A stretch of DNA of 16,257 nt. Origin: Acidobacteriota bacterium. GTDB taxonomy: Bacteria > Actinomycetota > Acidimicrobiia > Acidimicrobiales > UBA8190. A program made the position numbers and the translations under genes. Shown here one piece after another: positions 1-7,475 of the stretch; position 1 is the stretch's first letter; each line of letters begins with the position of its first letter. The stretch lies in contig JAGWNV010000030.1 of assembly GCA_028872975.1 (NCBI GenBank), positions 1 through 16,257 on the forward strand, written 5' to 3'. Below the pieces are notes generated by a model. The model worked only from the letters and a program-made list of their open reading frames with translations, had not been told where the DNA came from and ran no database searches.

Positions 1-330
1 GTCCCGGCGGACCTCCCGCATCTGCTTGGGGTTGAGCCTGGTGAGCTCCTTGTCCTCGAAGATGACCGACCCCGACGTCGGCTCGAGGAGCTGGAGGATC
101 GACCGGCCGGTGGTGGACTTGCCCGACCCCGACTCGCCCACGAGCCCGAGGGTCTCCCCCTGGCGGACCGAGAGGCTCACGCCGCAGACGGCGTGGATCT
201 CCCCGACGGTGTGCCGGATGAACCGCCCGCCCCGGAGCGGGAAGTGCTTGACGAGGTCCCGGACCTCGAGGAGTGCCGGGCCGCGCCCCGAGGACGCCGC
301 CTTCGGCTCGGTGCGCAGCGCGCCGGTCAC
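1..330 (-). CDS. oppF: Peptide ABC transporter ATP-binding protein OppF (N-terminal part, cut by window edge)
   Basis: This is the second ATPase of the oligopeptide/dipeptide importer, a cytoplasmic subunit that pairs with OppD to power uptake through OppBC. Only the first 110 codons are present; the gene continues past base 1. After about 19 variable residues comes the usual OppF opening, LLEVRDLVKHFPLRGG, then the Walker A loop GESGSGKST at about residues 63-71 and the following QLLEPTSG segment typical of OppF. The Q-loop, ABC signature, Walker B and C-terminal domain lie outside the window. I chose the GTG at 330-328, which overlaps the oppD stop in a GTGA arrangement and implies translational coupling. 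An AGGA-like sequence sits about 10 bases upstream. The family is certain; the peptide preference cannot be read from this fragment. Confidence 0.92.
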   Translation of the reverse strand, partial: MTGALRTEPKAASSGRGPALLEVRDLVKHFPLRGGRFIRHTVGEIHAVCGVSLSVRQGETLGLVGESGSGKSTTGRSILQLLEPTSGSVIFEDKELTRLNPKQMREVRRD

Positions 331-1430
331 GGGCCGGTCCTGAGCTCGCCCTCGGCGGCGGCCACCCGGTCGGTGAGGTCGACGGCGGTGGCGGCGAAGA
401 TGGGGCCGGTGGTCCCGGCCGCCACCTTGTCGGCGAAGTGGCAGGCGGCGAGGTGGACCCCCCCGGTCTGGGGCCCGGCCGGCTGGAGGGCGGGCTCCTC
501 CACGTCGCAGACCTCGGGGACCCGCATGGGGCACCGGGGGGCGAAGGGGCATCCCCGCAGCTCCCCGAGGAGCGAGGGCGGGGACCCGGGGATGGGCCGG
601 AGCCGTTCGGTGCCGTCCCGGTCGAGCCGGGGGAGCGACCCGAGGAGCCCCACCGTGTAGGGCATGGCCGGCCGGTAGAAGATCTCGTCCACGGGCCCCG
701 TCTCCACGGCCCGCCCCGCGTACATCACCACCACCCGGTCGGCGAGCCCGGCGATGACCCCGAGGTCGTGGGTGATGAGGACGAGGGCGGAGTGGGTCTC
801 GGTGAGGGCGCGCTTGAGGGCCTCGAGGATCTGGGCCTGGACGGTCACGTCGAGGGCCGTCGTCGGCTCGTCGGCCAGGATGATCTCGGGGTCGTTGGCC
901 ATGGCGATGGCGATGACCACCCGCTGGCGCATCCCCCCGGAGAAGGCGTGCGGGTAGTCCTTGGCCCGCTCCTTGGGATTGGGGATCCCCACCACCGTGA
1001 GGAGGTCGACGGCCCGGCGCATCGCCTCCTCCTTGTCGATGTCCTGGTGGGCCTGGAGGGCCTCGGCGATCTGCCAGCCCACCGAGTACACGGGGTTGAG
1101 CGACGTCATGGGGTCCTGGAACACCATCGAGATGGTCCGGCCCCGCAGTCCCATGAGGGCTTTCTCCTTGGCCCCGAGGACCTCGGTCCCCTTCACCCGG
1201 ATCGACCCCTGGGTCTTGGCGTTGCGGGGGAGGAGCCCCATGGTGGCGAGGGCGGTCACCGACTTGCCGGACCCGGACTCGCCCACCACCCCGAGGACCT
1301 CCCGGGGCGCCAGGCGCAGGTCGACCCCCCGCACGGCGTGGACGACCCCCTCGGCGGTGGGGAAGTCCACCGACAGGCCCTCGATCTCGAGCACCGACGC
1401 GCCCGGGCTCTGCACCGACAGGCCGGTCAC
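327..1430 (-). CDS. oppD: Peptide ABC transporter ATP-binding protein OppD
   Basis: Cytoplasmic ATPase subunit of the Opp/Dpp peptide importer, 367 residues, a normal length. The nucleotide-binding domain is complete: Walker A GESGSGKS (50-57), Q-loop Q105 within VFQDPMTSLNP, signature FSGGMRQRV (163-171), Walker B IILADEP (183-189) and switch histidine H221. The signature begins with Phe where LSGGQ-type motifs have Leu. The C-terminal oligo_HPY-type extension has cysteines at 294, 300, 308 and 330, the cysteine pattern of OppD/DppD C-termini; a [4Fe-4S] cluster has been reported there in the mycobacterial Opp complex. The start is the GTG at 1430-1428, overlapping the oppC stop as GTGA. A longer reading from 1544 would run 114 bases into oppC and adds no conserved sequence, so I rejected it. 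Confidence 0.95.
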   Translation of the reverse strand: MTGLSVQSPGASVLEIEGLSVDFPTAEGVVHAVRGVDLRLAPREVLGVVGESGSGKSVTALATMGLLPRNAKTQGSIRVKGTEVLGAKEKALMGLRGRTISMVFQDPMTSLNPVYSVGWQIAEALQAHQDIDKEEAMRRAVDLLTVVGIPNPKERAKDYPHAFSGGMRQRVVIAIAMANDPEIILADEPTTALDVTVQAQILEALKRALTETHSALVLITHDLGVIAGLADRVVVMYAGRAVETGPVDEIFYRPAMPYTVGLLGSLPRLDRDGTERLRPIPGSPPSLLGELRGCPFAPRCPMRVPEVCDVEEPALQPAGPQTGGVHLAACHFADKVAAGTTGPIFAATAVDLTDRVAAAEGELRTGP

Positions 1431-2458
1431 GCCCGGACCCGGGTCTTCTTCGGGTCGAGGGCCTCGCGCAGGCCGTCGCCCACCAGGAAGATGGAGAGGA
1501 TGAGGGTGACGAGGAAGATGGCCGGGAAGACGAAGAGCCACCACTGGGTGGTGGCGGTGTCCTGGCCGGCGGCGATGAGGGTCCCGAGGGAGACCTCGGG
1601 GGGCTGGATCCCGAGGCCGAGGTAGGACAGGGTCGACTCCAGGATGATGCTCGTGGCCACCGTGATCGTCCCGTTCACGATGATCGGGCCGATGGCGTTG
1701 GGGAGCATGTGGCGGAGGATGATCCGCCGGTTGGTCGCCCCGAGGGCCCGGGCGGCCTCGACGAAGTCCCGCTCGCGTAGCGACAGGGAGTCGGCCCGGA
1801 CCAGGCGGGCCACGTAGGTCCAGGCCAGACCGCCGATGATGATGGCGACCCAGAACCAGTTCCCGGCCTGCTTGGACACGAGGTGCCCGAGCACGACGAG
1901 GACGGCCAGGATGGGGACCGACAGCACCAGGTCGACGAACCGCATGAGGATGTTGTCGAGGTACCGGTAGAAACCGGCCAGGGCCCCGACGGTGGTCCCG
2001 ATGGCCATGGCGATGAGGGCCACCATGAGGGCGACCTGGATGTCCTTCTCGACACCCCGCATCACCTGGGCGAAGAGGTCGTGGCCGATGTCGTCGGTGC
2101 CGAAGGGGTGCTGGCCCGTGGGCCCGATGGCGTACTGGCCCGTGATCTGGGAGTAGGTGTAGTGCCAGACGTGGCCGGTCACCACCGCGGCGACCCCGAG
2201 GAGGGCGAACACGACGAGGCCCGTGACGGCCAGGCGCTGGCGGAAGAACCGCCCGGCCACGATGCGGAACTGGCCCTTCACCTCTCCGCCCATCCCGTGC
2301 TCGTCGCCCACGGGCAGCTCGGCGCCGGGGCGGGCGTGCTCGGCCGGGAAGGGCTGACTGCCGGCGGTGAGGCCGGTGACGGCGACCTCGGGGAGCTCGG
2401 TGAGCTCGGCCCGGGCCCCTTCGTCGGCCCCCGTCTGGGGGACGAAGGCGTCAGTCAT
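1427..2458 (-). CDS. oppC: Peptide ABC transporter permease OppC
   Basis: Inner-membrane permease of the peptide importer, 343 residues, forming the translocation pore with OppB. An unusually long, acidic and Pro/Gly-rich cytoplasmic N-terminus (about residues 1-65) precedes TM1 (about 76-94). The OppC_N-type segment HPFGTDDIGHDLFAQVMRG follows (117-135). The remaining helices cluster at about 140-163, 173-192, 200-218, 254-275 and 305-327. The EAA coupling loop, which docks on the ATPases, is at about 234-253 (EAARALGATNRRIILRHMLP). The ATG at 2458-2456 overlaps the last 8 bases of oppB, and the gene ends overlapping oppD, so B, C, D and F look like one translationally coupled unit. Family assignment is firm; substrate is not determinable. 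Confidence 0.95.
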   Translation of the reverse strand: MTDAFVPQTGADEGARAELTELPEVAVTGLTAGSQPFPAEHARPGAELPVGDEHGMGGEVKGQFRIVAGRFFRQRLAVTGLVVFALLGVAAVVTGHVWHYTYSQITGQYAIGPTGQHPFGTDDIGHDLFAQVMRGVEKDIQVALMVALIAMAIGTTVGALAGFYRYLDNILMRFVDLVLSVPILAVLVVLGHLVSKQAGNWFWVAIIIGGLAWTYVARLVRADSLSLRERDFVEAARALGATNRRIILRHMLPNAIGPIIVNGTITVATSIILESTLSYLGLGIQPPEVSLGTLIAAGQDTATTQWWLFVFPAIFLVTLILSIFLVGDGLREALDPKKTRVRA

Positions 2459-3428
2459 AGCGGATCCTGGGATCGAGCAGGCCGTAGAGGACGTCGGCGA
2501 GCAGGTTGAAGGCGATGATGGCCACCGCCGTCACGAGGAGGTAGGCGAGGACGACGTTGATGTCGAGTTGGCCCACGCCGAAGATGAACCAGGTGCCCAT
2601 GCCCTGCCAGTTGAAGACGTTCTCGGTGATGATCGCCCCGCCGAGGACGGCGGCGAAGTCCAGGGCGATGACCGTCGTCACCGGGATGAGGGCGTTGCGG
2701 ACGACGTGGCGGGTGAGGACCCGGCGGGGGTGGAGTCCCTTGGCGCGTGCCAGGCGGACGTAGTCGCTGTCGATGGCGTCCAAGGTGGCCGAGCGCTGGT
2801 AGATGGCCCAGGACGAGTAGGTGATGAGGACGAGGGTGATCACCGGCAGCGCCGTGTGGGCGACGTAGTCGGGCAGCCGCTGGACGACGTTCCCGGTGAG
2901 CGACGGGCTCTGCTCCCCGCTCGTGTAGAAGATCGTCCTGTTCACGTGCTGGTTGATGGGGATGGCCACGAATTCCTTGAGCACGACCCCGATGACGAAG
3001 GTCGGGATGGAGAGGAAGAGGAAGTTGGCCGTCATCGAGGCCCGGTCGCCGACACGGCCGTTGCGCAGGGCGGCGTAGACCCCCATGCCCACCCCGGCGA
3101 GGATGGCGATGATCGTGGCCGGGATGATCATCCGGAGGGTGATGGCGAAGTGCTGCCAGAGCTCGGGCCCTACGGCGTGGTTGGAGATGGTGAGGCCGAA
3201 GTCGCCCCGCACGGCGTGGGAGAACCAGATCCAGTACCGGTCCCAGAGGGGCAGGTTGAGATGCAGCAGCTTCTCCCGCTCGAGGATCGTCCGGTGGGAG
3301 ACCCGGGGGTTCGAGAGCAGGATGGCGAGGGGGTTGCCGGACTCGGCCACGAGGACGAAGACGAGGACGGTGGCCAGGAAGAGAACGACAATGCTGTAAG
3401 CGAAGCGCCTCAGCACATAGGCCAACAC
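2451..3428 (-). CDS. oppB: Peptide ABC transporter permease OppB
   Basis: Inner-membrane permease partner of OppC, 325 residues. It begins in the family's usual way (LAYVLRRF directly before TM1, about 9-28). It has the large periplasmic loop after TM1 with the GDFGLTISNH segment (75-84) typical of OppB/DppB, TM helices at about 98-120, 133-155, 190-210, 250-270 and 290-312, and the EAA loop at about 222-250 (DYVRLARAKGL followed by RHVVRNALIPV). The C-terminal LLDPRIRYD is also typical. The chosen start is GTG at 3428-3426; a GTG four codons further in (3416-3414) is possible and would give a start as MLRRF. Neither has a strong Shine-Dalgarno sequence, so expression may depend on read-through from oppA across the hairpin in the gap. 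Confidence 0.94.
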   Translation of the reverse strand: MLAYVLRRFAYSIVVLFLATVLVFVLVAESGNPLAILLSNPRVSHRTILEREKLLHLNLPLWDRYWIWFSHAVRGDFGLTISNHAVGPELWQHFAITLRMIIPATIIAILAGVGMGVYAALRNGRVGDRASMTANFLFLSIPTFVIGVVLKEFVAIPINQHVNRTIFYTSGEQSPSLTGNVVQRLPDYVAHTALPVITLVLITYSSWAIYQRSATLDAIDSDYVRLARAKGLHPRRVLTRHVVRNALIPVTTVIALDFAAVLGGAIITENVFNWQGMGTWFIFGVGQLDINVVLAYLLVTAVAIIAFNLLADVLYGLLDPRIRYD

Positions 3429-3458
3429 GGCTGAAGCTTAGAGGTCCGGGCGCGAGAA

Positions 3459-3497
3459 GGGGGGACGAACCTGGCCCGTGGGCCGGTCCGTCCCCCC
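3459..3497 (-). promoter_or_regulatory. GC-rich hairpin between oppA and oppB (candidate attenuator or mRNA stabiliser)
   Basis: Bases 3459-3467 (GGGGGGACG) pair perfectly with 3489-3497 (CGTCCCCCC). Inside, further pairs (ACC with GGT, GGCC with GGCC) extend the stem around a small loop near 3477-3480. In the opp direction it begins 39 bases after the oppA stop and ends about 30 bases before the oppB start. It is followed by TTCTCGCG, not a T-run, so it is not a classical intrinsic terminator. A weaker 5-bp stem (3508-3512 with 3525-3529) lies between it and oppA. By analogy with other binding-protein transporter operons, it may let oppA transcripts accumulate above those of the downstream genes. 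The hairpin is seen; the role is inferred. Confidence 0.5.
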
Positions 3498-3535
3498 TCG
3501 CTCGCCTGCGGACGGAGGGAGAGCTCCGCGTGAGA

Positions 3536-5290
3536 TCAGGACGCCTTCAGGCCCCAGAGGTTGGCGTTCCAGGGGATCCCGAAGTTGGTCGGGTTGGGGA
3601 CGATGTTCCCGTACTTGTTCGACCAGACCGTGAAGACGGGCTCCTGGAACAGCGGCAACGTCGCCATGTCCTGCCAGAGGAGCTTGTCGGCCTGGTTGTA
3701 GTCGTTGGTCTCGCTCTGGCTGCTCGTGGCGGCCGCCCCGTTCGTCAAGAGCTTGTCCACCTGGGGGTTGGCGTAGTGGTTCCAGTTCTCGCCGCAGAGG
3801 GAGGAGTTCGTGTACGAGCAGAAGATCGCCTCGTTGGCCGAGACGAACGGCGTGGCCACCCAGGCGAACAGCGTGATCTGGAACTGGCCCTTGGGCAGGT
3901 CGGTCCCGAACAGCGTCGACGCCGTCTCGTTCTGGATCTCGAGCTTCACCCCGATGGCCTTCCACTGCGCCTGGAGCAGCTGCTCGATGTTGGCCCGCAG
4001 CGTGTTCCCGCTCGTGGACTTGAGCGTGAAGGTCAGGTCCTGGCCCTTCTGCGGCCCCGAACTCGGCTGGAAGTAGCCGTCCGAGCCCATCGTCATCCCT
4101 GCCGACTGCAGCAGCGACTTGGCCTTGGCCACGTCGACGGTCTCGAAGGCGGACCCGTTGTTCACGTACCCGGTCTGGCCCGGGACGTACATGCGGCTGC
4201 CGAGCGGGACGATGCTCGGGTCGTACTCACCTATCGTCCGGGCCACGATCTGCTTGCGGTCGGTGCCGTAGGCGAGCGCCTGGCGGACCGGGGTCATGGC
4301 CAGGTAGGGGTCCGACTGGTTGAAGTCGATGTGCTGGTACTGGAAGCCGCCGATCAGCTTCCTCGTGACCCCCGTCAGCTGGTTGGCCTGCTGGACGGTG
4401 GCGAGGTCGAGCTCGAGCGGCTGGATCACCTGGACCTCGCCGTTCTGCATGGCGGGGACGGCTTGCTGGTCACCGTTGAAGATCTGGAAGGTGATCGTGT
4501 CCAGCTTGCCCGGGGTGCCCCAGTAGCTGGGGTTCTTCTTGAGCACGACGTACTGGTTCTCGACGTAGTTGGAGATCTCGTACCAGCTACCTGAAAGGAC
4601 GGTGTGCCAGTCGGTGAACCCCGTGTTCCACCCGACCTTGGCCGCCTCGTGGGCGGGGACCATCGGGCTGAAGAGGGCCTTGTAGTCGGCGTAGGGCGCC
4701 GAGAAGGTGACCGTGACAGTGTCCCCGTTGCCGCAGGAGATGCTGCCGGTGATGCCCGTCACCGAGTCGGACTTGCAGGCGGCGCCGTTGGCCGGGTCGG
4801 AGCCCGTGACCGACTTGATCTGGTTGTAGCCGGCGCTCGAGGCGACGTCGGGAGCCTTGCCGTCGATGTCGGTGATGCTCGACGCCCCGCTCTGGATCAT
4901 GCCGTTGTACCAGAAGTCGAAGGCGTCGATGGGCTGTCCGTCGCTCCACTTGGCCTTGGGGTTGATCTTGTAGACGAGCGTCTGCGGGTTGGTGCTCGTC
5001 TGGGTGACGCTCGACACCAGCTCGGTGTTGAGGAACGGCGTGCCGTTCTGATCCGCGTTGAACACCGTCGGCCACACCTGGTCGAGGACTTCCTGGAGGA
5101 CGAACTCGGCCGCGGCCGACGTGTTGATGTTGAAGCCGGCCAGGTTCTCGTCGAGCGCGTAGGTGATCGACCCGCCCGACTTGACCGACTGTGACGAACC
5201 AGTGCTCGAGCCACCGCTTCCGCTCGAGCTGCAGGCGGCCATCACGAGCCCGGCAGACGCCAGGCCGACCGCCCATTTGGTCAGGTTCAT
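3536..5290 (-). CDS. oppA: Peptide ABC transporter substrate-binding lipoprotein OppA (SBP family 5)
   Basis: Extracytoplasmic receptor that captures peptides and delivers them to OppBC, 584 residues from the chosen start. The N-terminus is a lipoprotein signal: MNLTK, a hydrophobic stretch, then the lipobox LVMAAC with Cys20 as the lipidation site, followed by a Ser/Gly linker. The mature part has the SBP_bac_5 features GGSITYALDENLAGFN, the KINPKAKWSDGQPIDAFDFWY block, and VRQALAYGTDRKQI. Cysteine pairs 172/186 and 491/499 could form disulfides outside the membrane. I chose ATG 5290-5288 because it gives a normal signal peptide and has GGGGGAG 12 bases upstream. An ATG at 5317 would add nine residues and has a poorer site. 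It is the first gene of the opp operon and is richer in Asn, Gln, Ser and Thr than its neighbours, as exported binding proteins often are. Confidence 0.94.
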   Translation of the reverse strand: MNLTKWAVGLASAGLVMAACSSSGSGGSSTGSSQSVKSGGSITYALDENLAGFNINTSAAAEFVLQEVLDQVWPTVFNADQNGTPFLNTELVSSVTQTSTNPQTLVYKINPKAKWSDGQPIDAFDFWYNGMIQSGASSITDIDGKAPDVASSAGYNQIKSVTGSDPANGAACKSDSVTGITGSISCGNGDTVTVTFSAPYADYKALFSPMVPAHEAAKVGWNTGFTDWHTVLSGSWYEISNYVENQYVVLKKNPSYWGTPGKLDTITFQIFNGDQQAVPAMQNGEVQVIQPLELDLATVQQANQLTGVTRKLIGGFQYQHIDFNQSDPYLAMTPVRQALAYGTDRKQIVARTIGEYDPSIVPLGSRMYVPGQTGYVNNGSAFETVDVAKAKSLLQSAGMTMGSDGYFQPSSGPQKGQDLTFTLKSTSGNTLRANIEQLLQAQWKAIGVKLEIQNETASTLFGTDLPKGQFQITLFAWVATPFVSANEAIFCSYTNSSLCGENWNHYANPQVDKLLTNGAAATSSQSETNDYNQADKLLWQDMATLPLFQEPVFTVWSNKYGNIVPNPTNFGIPWNANLWGLKAS

Positions 5291-5319
5291 GAGTCGCACT
5301 AACTCCCCCTTCCCCATCT

Positions 5320-5336
5320 CCGGGCGTGCCGCCCGG
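5320..5336 (-). other. Small hairpin in the oppA leader
   Basis: CCGGGC and GCCCGG form a 6-bp stem around a 5-base loop, 30-46 bases upstream of the oppA start and just before the Shine-Dalgarno-like GGGGGAG. It would be in the 5' leader of the opp transcript if the promoter is near 5348-5353. No function can be assigned; it may only modulate ribosome access. Confidence 0.25.
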
Positions 5337-5344
5337 CATCTGGC

Positions 5345-5360
5345 CGAACGTTACCGTTCG
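5345..5360. promoter_or_regulatory. Palindrome upstream of opp: candidate operator with embedded -10
   Basis: The 16-base element CGAACG-TTAC-CGTTCG is a perfect 6-bp inverted repeat with a 4-base spacer, 55-70 bases upstream of the oppA start and about 50 bases upstream of the divergent TPR gene. Read on the minus strand it contains TAACGT (5353-5348), which fits the TANNNT -10 pattern of an actinobacterial promoter for oppABCDF. I could not find a convincing -35. A dimeric regulator bound here would cover the -10. The symmetry is seen; operator and promoter roles are inferred. Confidence 0.4.
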
Positions 5361-5397
5361 ATGACAGCGCGTGGGGTGATGGTGTGAGTCGTCTCGG

Positions 5398-5403
5398 TAC
5401 ACT
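5398..5403 (+). promoter_or_regulatory. -10 element TACACT, leaderless-type promoter of the TPR gene
   Basis: GGTACACT ends 8 bases before the ATG at 5412, the spacing expected if transcription begins at the start codon itself. There is no Shine-Dalgarno sequence between them. The same layout recurs before three other plus-strand genes in the window. No -35 match is evident. Confidence 0.5.
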
Positions 5404-5411
5404 CCCTGACC

Positions 5412-6425
5412 ATGGCCGGCCGGCGCGACTCCCCGGGCGGTCCCCGCCCACGCCCGCCCGCCCGGCGCCCCCGGCCGGCGCCGGGAGCCCCCCGGGCCGC
5501 GGTCGATCCGGGCCGGCGGTGGGGGAGCGTGGCCCGGCGGGGGGCCCGGGCGCTCCAGGACGATCGGCCCGACGACGCCCGCCGCGACGACCGGCGGGGG
5601 ACCCACGCCTCGTCGCCACGCCCTTCCCACCAGGAGGAATGGCGGGACGAGGGGCCGGTGGGGACCACGCGGGACGCCGGGGGCCGTGCCCGGCGGGGGC
5701 CTCGGCCCGGCGGAGCGGGACGAGAGGAATACAGCCTTCCCGCCGAGGTCACCGACGAGCTCTCGGCGGCGGCCGGCCGGGACCGGGGGGCCAGGCTCGC
5801 CGATCGGTTGGCGGCGGCGGCGAGGGCCTACGAGCGCGACCGCTACCCCGAAGCACTACGGATGACCAAATCTCTCCTGACCCAGGTGCCTGGCGCCGCC
5901 ACCGTCCAGGAGCTGCACGGCCTCGTCTGCTACCGGCTGGGCCGGTACCGGGAGGCGGCCCGGCACCTCAAGGAGGCGGCCGAGCTCGCCGGCGGCGACA
6001 CCTCCCAGCTCCCCGTCCGCATGGACTGTCACCGGGCCATGGGCCACCACCGCCGGGTCCAGGAGCTCTGGGAGGAGCTGCGGGCCTCCTCGCCCGACGC
6101 CGACGTCCTCGCCGAGGGCCGGCTCGTCCTCGCCGCCGGGCTCGCCGACCGGGGTGAGCTCCAGCGGGCCATCGACCTGCTCGCCCAGTCGGGCGCCGGC
6201 CGGGCCCTGCGCCACCCCGCCCCCCGCCACGTGCGCCAGTGGTACGTCCTCGCCGACCTCGCCGAGCGGGTCGGCGACCTGCCCCGGGCCCGGGAGCTCT
6301 TCGCCCGGGTGGCGGAGGCCGACCCCGACCTGGCCGACGCCGCCCTCCGGCTCGCCGCCCTGGGCCGGGTGCGGTCCCGTCGGTCGGGCCGCGGGGGCCG
6401 ACCGGACCGCGGGTCGCCCTCGTAG
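5412..6425 (+). CDS. Tetratricopeptide-repeat protein with disordered basic N-terminus
   Basis: A 337-residue, apparently soluble protein with no signal peptide or membrane helix. Residues 1 to about 105 are Arg/Pro/Gly-rich, low-complexity and probably disordered. The ordered part starts near YSLPAEVTDEL (about 107) and consists of helical TPR-like repeats, clearest at about 138-195 (YERDRYPEALRMTKSLL, then CYRLGRYREAARHLKEAAEL) and 277-318 (WYVLADLAERVGDLPRARELF followed by a DPDLADAALRLAALG ending). It resembles a TPR family widespread in actinobacteria whose function is unknown to me; TPRs normally bind other proteins. The ATG at 5412 is supported by a -10 element 8 bases upstream. It is divergent from opp and runs into the threonine aldolase gene with a 12-base gap. 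Because the N-terminus is low-complexity, a later start cannot be excluded. Confidence 0.8.
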   Translation: MAGRRDSPGGPRPRPPARRPRPAPGAPRAAVDPGRRWGSVARRGARALQDDRPDDARRDDRRGTHASSPRPSHQEEWRDEGPVGTTRDAGGRARRGPRPGGAGREEYSLPAEVTDELSAAAGRDRGARLADRLAAAARAYERDRYPEALRMTKSLLTQVPGAATVQELHGLVCYRLGRYREAARHLKEAAELAGGDTSQLPVRMDCHRAMGHHRRVQELWEELRASSPDADVLAEGRLVLAAGLADRGELQRAIDLLAQSGAGRALRHPAPRHVRQWYVLADLAERVGDLPRARELFARVAEADPDLADAALRLAALGRVRSRRSGRGGRPDRGSPS

Positions 6426-6428
6426 GCT
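6423..6428 (+). promoter_or_regulatory. -10 element TAGGCT, leaderless-type promoter of the threonine aldolase gene
   Basis: TAGGCT overlaps the TAG stop codon of the TPR gene and ends 9 bases before the aldolase ATG at 6438. The intervening bases (CGCCCCCCG) hold no ribosome-binding site, which fits leaderless initiation. The overlap with a stop codon means a chance match is possible. Confidence 0.4.
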
Positions 6429-6437
6429 CGCCCCCCG

Positions 6438-7460
6438 ATGGTCTCGGGCCTCGTCGACCTCCGCAGCGACACCGTCACCACGCCGACGCCGGAGATGCGC
6501 CGCGCCATGGCCGACGCCGAGGTCGGCGACGACGGCTACGGCGAGGACCCGACCGTGCGGGCCCTGGAGGAGGCCTACGCGGGGCGCGTCGGGAAGCCCG
6601 CCGCGGTCTTCGTCCCCTCGGGGACGATGGCCAACCAGATCGCCCTGCGGGTCCTCTGCCCGCCGGGCAGCCTGGCCGTCGCCGGCCGGCACCAGCACGT
6701 CGTCATCTACGAGGCCGGCGCCGCCGCCGTGAACGCCGGGGTGCAATTCCATCTCCTCGACGACGGGACCGACGGCACCTTCGGGGGCGACGCCGTGCGG
6801 GCCGTCCGGGCCGCCGCCGAGCACCACCAGCCGCCCCCGGGCCTCGTCTGCCTGGAGCAGACCCACATGCCCTCGGGCGGCCGGGTGTGGAGCATCGACG
6901 CCCTGGAGGACGTGGCGGGGGCGGCGGCGGGACTCGCCCTGCACATGGACGGGGCCCGGCTCTTCAACGCCGAGGTGGCGACGGGCGTGCCGGCCGCCAC
7001 CTTCGCCGGCTTCGCCACGACGGTCATGACCTGCCTGTCGAAGGGCCTGGCCGCCCCGGTGGGCTCGGTGCTGGCCGGCCCCTCCGACGTCGTGGCCGAG
7101 GGCCGGGTCGTCCGCAAGCGGCTCGGGGGGGCCATGCGCCAGGCGGGCGTGGTGGCGGCGGCGGGCCTCGTCGGCCTCGAGACGATGGTGGAGAGGCTGG
7201 CCGACGACCACCGCCGGGCCCGCCGGCTGGCCGAGACGGTGGCCGACCGGTGGCCCGACGCGGGCTGCGACCCCTCCGCCGTCGCCACCAACATCGTCGT
7301 CTTCCGTCACCCCGACACGTCCGGGCTCCTCGGGCAACTCCGGGCCCGGGGCGTCCTCGCCGACACCATCGCCCCCGGCGTCGTCCGTCTCGTCACCCAC
7401 AAAGACGTCGACGACGACGGCCTGGCCCGAGCGGCCCGGGCCCTGGCGTCGGCGGACTGA
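6438..7460 (+). CDS. ltaE: Low-specificity L-threonine aldolase (PLP-dependent)
   Basis: Cytoplasmic fold-type I PLP enzyme that cleaves L-threonine and L-allo-threonine to glycine and acetaldehyde, 340 residues, full length. Family landmarks occur in order: DLRSDTVT (7-14), VGDDGYGEDP (29-38), PSGTMANQIAL (60-70), the HQHVVIYEAGA segment near 85-95, the PLP-pyridine aspartate in HMDGARLFNA (D171, R174), the Schiff-base lysine K202 in SKGLAAPVGS, and RKRLGGAMRQAG near 226. The ATG start gives the normal N-terminus, and a -10 element lies 9 bases upstream. The glycine it makes could feed the glycine cleavage system, whose H-protein gene lies about 7.5 kb downstream, though that link is only metabolic reasoning. 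The beta-eliminating lyase superfamily is certain; reaction specificity is very likely. Confidence 0.93.
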   Translation: MVSGLVDLRSDTVTTPTPEMRRAMADAEVGDDGYGEDPTVRALEEAYAGRVGKPAAVFVPSGTMANQIALRVLCPPGSLAVAGRHQHVVIYEAGAAAVNAGVQFHLLDDGTDGTFGGDAVRAVRAAAEHHQPPPGLVCLEQTHMPSGGRVWSIDALEDVAGAAAGLALHMDGARLFNAEVATGVPAATFAGFATTVMTCLSKGLAAPVGSVLAGPSDVVAEGRVVRKRLGGAMRQAGVVAAAGLVGLETMVERLADDHRRARRLAETVADRWPDAGCDPSAVATNIVVFRHPDTSGLLGQLRARGVLADTIAPGVVRLVTHKDVDDDGLARAARALASAD

Positions 7461-7475
7461 CCCACCCCCGGGGGC

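Noticed and set aside
1431..1544. Extended N-terminus for oppD starting at 1544
   Set aside because: It would overlap oppC by over 100 bases and adds Arg/Pro-rich non-conserved residues. The GTGA junction at 1430 gives the family-typical start.
273..1625. Plus-strand open frame of 450 codons opposite oppF/oppD/oppC
   Set aside because: It crosses three real minus-strand genes and is made of Gly, His, Pro and Asp runs with no domain.
3459..3497. Intrinsic terminator after oppA
   Set aside because: The stem is strong but no T-run follows on the opp strand, and oppB continues the same operon, so I call it only a candidate attenuator or stabiliser.
5639..6157. ATG preceded by AGGAGG at 5632-5637 inside the TPR gene
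   Set aside because: The spacing is only 1 base and the frame differs from the TPR frame, giving a Pro/Gly/Arg-rich product without a domain.
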